DNA of 64,000 bases from NCBI GenBank assembly GCA_900074885.1, contig FJUW01000023.1, positions 838,909 to 902,908 on the forward strand. Direction: 5' to 3'. The first letter of the stretch is position 1. The number at the start of each line of letters is the position of its first letter. Positions 58,301-64,000 of this stretch are shown here, piece after piece. A program made the position numbers and the translations under genes. The notes below the pieces were generated by a model, which was given only the letters and a program-made list of their open reading frames with translations, was not told the DNA's origin and ran no database searches. This stretch comes from Rhynchosporium graminicola (lineage: Eukaryota > Ascomycota > Leotiomycetes > Helotiales > Ploettnerulaceae).

Positions 58301-58808
58301 ATGGTGGAGATGAGGTCGTACTGGTGACAACACCATCAGCTGTTGATGTCTCGAGGACGGGGCTTGAAGTGGAGCTCGTGGTTGATGGAAGGGCGGACGA
58401 TGGACTGGAGCTGGAAGCAAAGTGTGGATCGGTCACAATGGAGATTGCAACGGACGAGGAAGATGATGCAATTGGAGGGACTACAAAGACACGTAAGCGA
58501 TGAACCATCTCGAACAACTTGAAAAGCTTACCATAGGGATTTGAAGACGTGACTTCACCAGCAGAAGTGGCGGTTGACAGTGCTTCCGAGCTGGATTTGG
58601 TGAGCGTCGGAGCAGGTCCATATCCGGGATATGTATATCCTCCATATGCGTAGGGGCTGGCACCATAGACGCTGTACTGGCGAGGAAAGTTGGCAACGTC
58701 CTCGGCCTCCTGATTCTTTCCCTGGAACCAGTTCGGCAGACCTTGGATGGCTGGAGCCAGTGCCAGAAGGATTGAAACCAAAGCGAGAGTGTAAGTGTTG
58801 ACTCTCAT
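55337..58808 (-). CDS. Secreted Ser/Thr-rich repeat protein with six-cysteine domain
   Basis: Four exons (58808-58532, 58480-57778, 57664-55608, 55557-55337) join in phase to 1085 aa. Residues 1-23 (MRVNTYTLALVSILLALAPA...) form a signal peptide. A Tyr/Gly/Pro-rich segment (SVYGASPYAYGGYTYPGYGP) follows. A compact domain at 246-300 has six cysteines (C246, C251, C266, C287, C298, C300: ACYKNNCLRQLIGKST, then AAEFCSSYTTAINTA and SACNCL), a pattern seen in secreted fungal wall-associated proteins. The rest is a very long Ser/Thr/Pro mucin-like stalk with tandem repeats of about 45-50 aa (SSLTDGIATSTPSSGFSSS, APYYNLTSS) and a second family around ETSSAIGIATSLSSS. The C-terminus is PYGPPSYGGYNNRGVARRN. 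There is no obvious GPI signal. It is expected to be heavily O-glycosylated and to sit in or outside the wall. Specific function is unknown. Confidence 0.88.
56900..57420 (-). repeat. In-frame tandem repeats of the Ser/Thr-rich stalk
   Basis: Three or more units of roughly 140-150 bp encode variants of SSLTDGIATPTPSSGFSSS followed by APTSAPYYNVTSS and a short STxxSSTSSS linker. The nucleotide copies (for example around 56935-57000, 57075-57130 and 57230-57290) are very similar, including GGATGAAGGCGTGG words, so unequal crossing-over is likely. Confidence 0.75.
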
Positions 58809-60804
58809 GTTGACCTACAAGCCAATGCGTTAGGAGGTGTCTTCGTCACTTCAAGTGTGTTAGGAATAACTCACGGTTTCTGACTGTCACAACGTGATAG
58901 TCAAATAGAGGCAAAGCGAGTGTGAGGCTTTCGAAGCTGCTAACGAGTGGTGGGAGAAGAATGCTGCTTGTTTAGTACACCGTCGCCAACTCGATACCTA
59001 GCACTTCGATAGAAGTGATACCCGAGTGGTAAATTGAAGGTTGAGAGAGAGGATGGACAAATGAGTGTGGGATGAGGGAGGGGGATCCTGATATAGGTAG
59101 GGGAAAAGAGAAAGAGAGAAAGAGAGAGAGAAAGAGAAAGAGAATGGGGCGAGGCGAGGTGAGGTGAGGTGAGGTGAGTGAAGATTACGGGTGAGCAGAG
59201 CAGAGCAGAGTAGATCAATATGGAAAAGTCGCTTAACTAGGGGAAGGGGAGTAGAGGTTCCGGTCTCTCCCGTTGCAACTGGAATGGGAAGGCACGTTTG
59301 GTTTGCTTTGGTTTGCTTTGGTTCGGTTCGTTTTGGCGAAACAACACCAGGGTAAGGGAGAGCTCATCTCATGATCCAGACCTGCAAGTCGCGATACAGG
59401 TACCTGCCCAGATTCAGATATGAAGTGGCGCAGAAAAGACAGACAGAACCAATGAATTCTCGCAATGCCATCACGTCACGTCACGTCACGTCATAAGCCT
59501 CTCCGTTTCAACGGGAAGGACGATGAATGGCAACCACCCGGTGTGTCCGTTTGTACTCGAACTTCACTCGACTAATTTGAATTCTTGGAGTATCTAGAGA
59601 GCTAGGTGAGGAAGGAACGAATGAGGCCTCACCCCCCACTCCAATCCACGCCACGCCCACACGGGTCAACGACAACTCAGGCTCAATGTCACCGGAGCAA
59701 GAATCTAGGCCACGACATGCCTCTGGAAGACGTTTCTGCCATCGACTTTCCAATTCTACCTACCTAACCAAGGTATCCAGATGTCAACCCGGACGTTGTA
59801 CGGCATTCGGATAATCCAGAGCGAGGAAGCGGAGGCTAACTGCATGATGTCTGCTGTCTCTCTTATCGAGGCAGGGGCAAATTCCAACATCTCTGCAAGC
59901 TCCCGTTGTACCTGGCCCTTCAAGATCAGGACCCCTCTTCAAATTTTCCTGATTCACCGAGTTAAAATAAACTCGAGAGGCGTTTGTTGTACTGGAATCG
60001 CTAGATACGGTGGCTTGTACATCGGCCTCAGCTCGGCTTGACGGGAGATATCCAACCCGTACAACTAGGTGAAGAGCCACACTGCATGACCTCGACATGA
60101 GAAATGTGGCACTGATCCTTTAAAAAAGCACCGTTAACTTCGGATACTAGCCTTTGTGCGCGAGGGGTGTCGTTTGTAGCGGTGTTGCGATATACTAGCT
60201 TCTCTTGATGGACAGGAGCTTAATTTCATGCATTTGCACAAAGGAGGTACTTGGTGCCAGGTACAGCTCACTTGTACGACTGCGGGTCCCCAACTGGCCG
60301 TATCGGCCCATTTCAAAGTTGACTTATCACGAATTCTGCAGACGGGAATACTCATGCTGTAGCTCGAGATCGGGACGGGAATGCAGGACCTGCCTTATCT
60401 GGGTCGTGTTGCCTGATTGCCTTGATTCTCACCTGGACTAAATGCAACTAAATGCACAAGGAATTAGCTCCCTTCATAAGCTCCGAAGCAAATATTCGAG
60501 GCACAAGTGCCACAGATCGATTCCAAGTAAACAATGTGGAAAGAAAAAGCTTTCATTTGGGACTAGCATTACTCGCTTCAAAATCAAGCGAGCCCGCCCA
60601 GTCAACGCCACGCTATCATTATTTTCCATCCGCACACTGAAACGACTTTGGAAAACAGGAGCTGCGAAGTGAAAAGTGAGACCCTGCGATCTGGCTTCAT
60701 GCACTCGAAGCCGTAACACGAGGCCTCGAACCGACCCGTGGGTAGCATTGCAATCAGATGATGGTTGTACAATCGGGTCTCAATCTCGGGAGACTGCAGA
60801 TGCA
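58809..60804. other. Intergenic region with purine repeats and tandem TCACG motifs
   Basis: This is the promoter side of the Ser/Thr-rich protein gene. A GA-rich tract lies at 59104-59142, GAGGT units at 59150-59178, TTTGGTTTGC units at 59296-59331, and tandem TCACG at 59471-59492. ORFs in 59500-60720 are short and show no domains. Confidence 0.5.
59471..59492. promoter_or_regulatory. Four tandem CACGTCA (CRE-like) sites
   Basis: TCACG is repeated so that four ACGTCA half-sites occur head to tail. ACGTCA is the core bound by ATF/CREB-type bZIP factors, which mediate stress responses in filamentous fungi. The block is about 660 bp upstream of the Ser/Thr-rich secreted protein start at 58808. 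It could equally be a plain microsatellite; regulation is inference. Confidence 0.4.
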
Positions 60805-62243
60805 CTACTCGACCCTCTTGTCCCCCTCACGAGATGACGGGGTGCTCATTTCAGTCATGGCGGTATTGTTACCCTCGATACTGCAGAAACGAATCAGTAT
60901 CTGATTTGGCTCTTACCAATTTCGAAAACTTTCGGGGCGTTGCAGCTACTCTGCTCATTGGAAAATTGGCCGACGTTGGGAGGATCTGTACTTACTCTGC
61001 AGCCCAAAGCGCGGCTCCAACTAAGAATCGGTCAGTAAAGGAACCATTTTGTCCATTTGGGGAATTGTACCTGTGTTGGTGAAAGTAAAGAAGATGCTGG
61101 CAAATGGAATGAGTTCAAGGAGGGTAGCGACAGTTCCAAACCTGAGATGTGTTAGTCAAAATTGCGGCTGATATGATGTGCTGGCGATGCAAGGGTCTAA
61201 TGTGACATGATCGCCAGGAACATTTCGACCTGCAGGACAAGCTTCGGCTTCTGGAGAAATGCCGTCTGTGGGAATCTAATCACACTGCTTCCGCAATCAT
61301 ACAAGCTTTGATGTCCGAGTATATTGCACAACATTGACATTGGATTGGGTAGGGACTTACGCAGTGTATGGCGCGGTGTTCTCCTTCAACCAAGCCTCTT
61401 TCTGTGGGTTGGACCATTTCTTAAGTTGGAAATACTGCAGCCGGTTAGATGCCAATTTTCTTGCGGACTGGATGTTGGCTTACGCGAGTATGGGCCGAGT
61501 TTCCTCTGGTACGACCTTGCAATGCAACGAAGATGACCGTGCCCACAACTGGAATGAAGTTGAGAGGAAGATACATGATATATCGAATTAATGCCTTGGG
61601 AGTGAACTTCTCGAATGGTGACTTGATAAGTTTGCCCAACTTCTCCATGGGATCATTGAAGTTTCCAGACTTTAATTGACGACCCTCAGAAAGAACTGCA
61701 GTCTGTCTACGGGAGACCAAGACACCATCAAATGTATCCACCAGAGCATCCTGTAGCAAGAATGTTCGCGAGAGGAGATTGATCAGGGTGGAAGACTCGC
61801 TGAGAGTGAGGAGGATGGTGGTAAAGGCAGCCAGCGGGCCGTTGACGAACACAAGGACGGCAAGTTGCGGTAGGTATGCGAACAAGAACATGGCCACAAC
61901 GACCACGACCGATAGAGAAAGAGTTGGGAAGAGCTTGGAGAGAAGTGGCTTCCACAACGTCTTGTGGCTCAAAAAGTAGAAGACTCCCTGAATAAGTCAG
62001 TCTGTTTCCAGCCAAAGCCCACAGATGCAACATGGCACAAGAAAGCCATATACCTTGATGGGATAGAGATAAGCACCCGATCTAGCAGCAGAAGATGCCA
62101 ACGCCTTCGCCTTGTTGAAGTCCTCCATACTGCCAAATCAAAGGAGATCAGTTCTATGCTGAGAAGACGGGGATCAACAAATCGGGCTATACTCACGCGA
62201 CCTCTCTGGCCTTCGCAGACGCCTTGTCCATTGTGCTTGACAT
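60805..62243 (-). CDS. EI24-domain membrane protein, RRT8 / outer spore wall family
   Basis: This is a polytopic membrane protein of the EI24 family, resembling yeast Rrt8, a lipid-droplet and spore-wall-associated protein. Seven exons (62243-62197, 62129-62054, 61987-61484, 61434-61361, 61141-61071, 61020-60996, 60880-60805) join in phase to 290 aa. The N-terminus MSSTMDKASAKAREVA is polar. Hydrophobic segments follow: LSLSVVVVVAMFLFAYLPQL, LVFVNGPLAAFTTILLTLS, IMYLPLNFIPVVGTVIFVAL and TVATLLELIPFASIFFTFTN. Between them is the family loop RQTAVLSEGRQLKSG with FNDPMEKLGKLIKSPFEK. Exon 6 is only 25 nt (VGAALWAAD core) and is needed to keep the frame. The C-terminus is short and polar (IEGNNTAMTEMSTPSSREGD). 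A second in-frame Met at codon 5 is possible. Confidence 0.9.
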
Positions 62244-64000
62244 GTTTGATGCTTGATGCTTCAGTTTCAGTTTCAGATATCTCGATTCTCCTCCTGATTT
62301 GCGTGTGATCGTCCTTGTGGTGGAATGAAGTTGGTTGTATCGAAAGGAAAGGATACGACCTCACCTTGGATATCAACACACTGGTGGGAAGTCTGCACCA
62401 GACAAGCTCGGAAATTCCCAAGTAGAATGATGGCGCCAAGCATTTTATTGTTAGTGACGTAGTGGCTTGTGGCTGACACTCCCGCCGCTAAACTTGAAAA
62501 AGTTAGCAGTTTTCCTGCCCCCCAAGCTGTCAGGGGCAGCATGTGAAGATCGGATGATCCTCTAAAGCGTATAACTGTAGGAACTCGTTGCTATAGATAT
62601 CTCAAAATTACCTTGAGATTGAGTTGGAACTTTGCTATCGATTTCGCGTTTGGGAGCATGGCACGGATACTACCCACGGATCATTGTATTCTGATATCAA
62701 TATATAAATCCTCGTTCTTACCTTCATTACCGGGCAAGAGCACCGTGGATGGAGGGAGGTGTGATGTATGCTGGCTTGCTGGTTTAATCGAGTTGTTAGG
62801 AATCTGAATCTTGATAGGGTCATTCACAAAGAAGCTAGCGAATTTAAATATAAGACGGGATAAATAGACAGACTACCTTCTGTCGACGTCACGAAAACTA
62901 TCAGATCTCGGGGATCTGATTTTATTTGCATATGTAGCAGTAACCTTAAGGGATGAATCAAACTGGTCTCTAGTGAACACCTTCGGATATTCCACGTACC
63001 ACAACAGGCGTACACTTGGTAATAGTATCAGTATCAAGCAATCCCGCATATACAGAAATCGTGGCAGCTACTCACTGAAAATGTCTTTATGGCGGCACTC
63101 TGGCACCCATCATTCACATGTCTGGTGATATAGTCCCTGTATATTTACTTTCGATTGATGCAATGTAGATAAGACCTTTCGCTAGGCTTTTTCTTCTCCT
63201 TCTATAAGAGGACTCGCCAGTACCTGAAGTAGTAATGTAAATGGCGTGTTCCCGAGATCTCGAGCTGTCGAAGCTATGGAAATTGAAGTAGTATTCAACT
63301 GTTGCCTCGTGGAATAGTGTACTCAATTAAATCCTCCCCAAGACCCCGTTCTGGACATTGGTAACCAGAGATAGATATTTCTATCGCCATTATCAGCAAC
63401 TCCTAGAACGCATATACAATTGCGTTCTCCCAGCATTTTGCCTATTTCCCTTCTCTTAATGTGTCAGGGAATATCGCCGAGAATGGTATTTATTCTGTTG
63501 GTATCACTCTGTTGTAGTAAGTACATACTGTACAATCAAGCAGTCTACGTGAGCCAAAGTATAGTGATAGTTATGGTAGTATTATCGGTTGTATCGTGGC
63601 TGTAGAATCTAGGTAGTCGAGACCGTCGTATTTTATGGGAACCAAACATTGATTTCTACAAAAGAATTCTTCAATGAATAATCCGAATGAATAAGGTCCA
63701 CCTACAGACCGAGATGACGATTTTTTCTCGCTTATACCATCGTAACAGTGGCTTTCGATACCAGAAACAAGTGGCCGGTCAGGGTAGACTGGATTGTCCG
63801 CCACAGAGGAGAGATGAAAGTCACGAGAGTATCTCGGAAATTTCCGTGGGTGTCAGAGTAGTGTCGCGAACATCATATAAGACTCTGTTTTGCAAAGACA
63901 TCAGAATTATGAAAGTATACATAATTTCACTTAAAGAGCATAGTGATGTCGCGAAAATCATGCAAGACTTTAACCTGAAATAATATTAAAGTCATGAAAG
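62244..64000. other. Right-edge stretch without a recognisable gene
   Basis: Ordinary promoter-like sequence to about 62600, then AT-richer DNA. Two imperfect direct copies of GTGTCGCGAAC/ATGTCGCGAAA followed by ATCAT..AAGACT lie at 63861-63887 and 63944-63971. The open frame 63687-63983 has no recognised domain and could be part of something beyond the window. Confidence 0.4.

Overview
The window looks like nuclear DNA of a filamentous ascomycete (Pezizomycotina). Most genes are interrupted by short introns (about 40-220 nt) with GTRNGT donors, and CTRAC-like branch sites are visible in some. The recognisable families (Zn2Cys6 regulator, CYP52-like P450, FSH1 hydrolase, TAP-like secreted hydrolase, ABCC transporter, SRPK-like kinase, RRT8/EI24 protein) are typical of that group. 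AT-rich repeat tracts show the C-to-T decay expected of repeat-induced point mutation (RIP). I cannot place the species; Leotiomycetes would fit but is a guess.

Layout: 1-3420 is an AT-rich transposon graveyard. It holds an intron-containing hAT transposase relic on the minus strand, cut by the window edge, and a small LTR element with two 175-bp repeats. 3792-5767 (-) is a Zn2Cys6 transcription factor. 7979-13085 holds three housekeeping genes: proteasome lid subunit Rpn5 (+), an FSH1-type serine hydrolase (-) and mitochondrial lipoyl synthase (-). 14719-19797 (+) is a full-length ABCC/MRP-type transporter that is a pseudogene: five in-frame stops, each one C-to-T change from a sense codon, plus one frameshift. 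19800-23100 is AT-rich and contains three small inverted-repeat elements. 23130-25018 (+) is a secreted TAP-like alpha/beta hydrolase. 27018-28349 (-) is a secreted beta-lactamase-fold hydrolase. 30020-30590 holds a decayed ankyrin-repeat fragment, followed by a RidA-family gene (-) and a CYP52-like P450 (-).

The right half is more conserved-looking. It has an 888-aa disordered protein (37970-40636, +), an 865-aa SH3-like protein (42711-45511, -), an SRPK-like kinase (46958-48507, -), and a small unidentified gene (49546-50099, +). A pogo-like transposon with perfect 23-bp ends but an internally deleted transposase lies at 51793-52585. After it come an AYR1-like short-chain dehydrogenase (53526-54870, -), a 1085-aa secreted Ser/Thr-rich repeat protein with a six-cysteine domain (55337-58808, -), and an RRT8/EI24 membrane protein (60805-62243, -). 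The last 1.7 kb holds nothing I can identify.

Functionally, the left and middle part (regulator, dead transporter, two secreted hydrolases, P450, RidA, all beside transposon debris) looks like accessory DNA under decay. It has no polyketide, peptide or terpene core enzyme, so I do not call it a biosynthetic cluster. I did not find a clearly new biological system. The items most worth a second look are the RIP-like death of the ABC transporter, the cluster of inverted-repeat elements beside it, the pogo deletion derivative, and the micro-exon architecture of the zinc cluster regulator.
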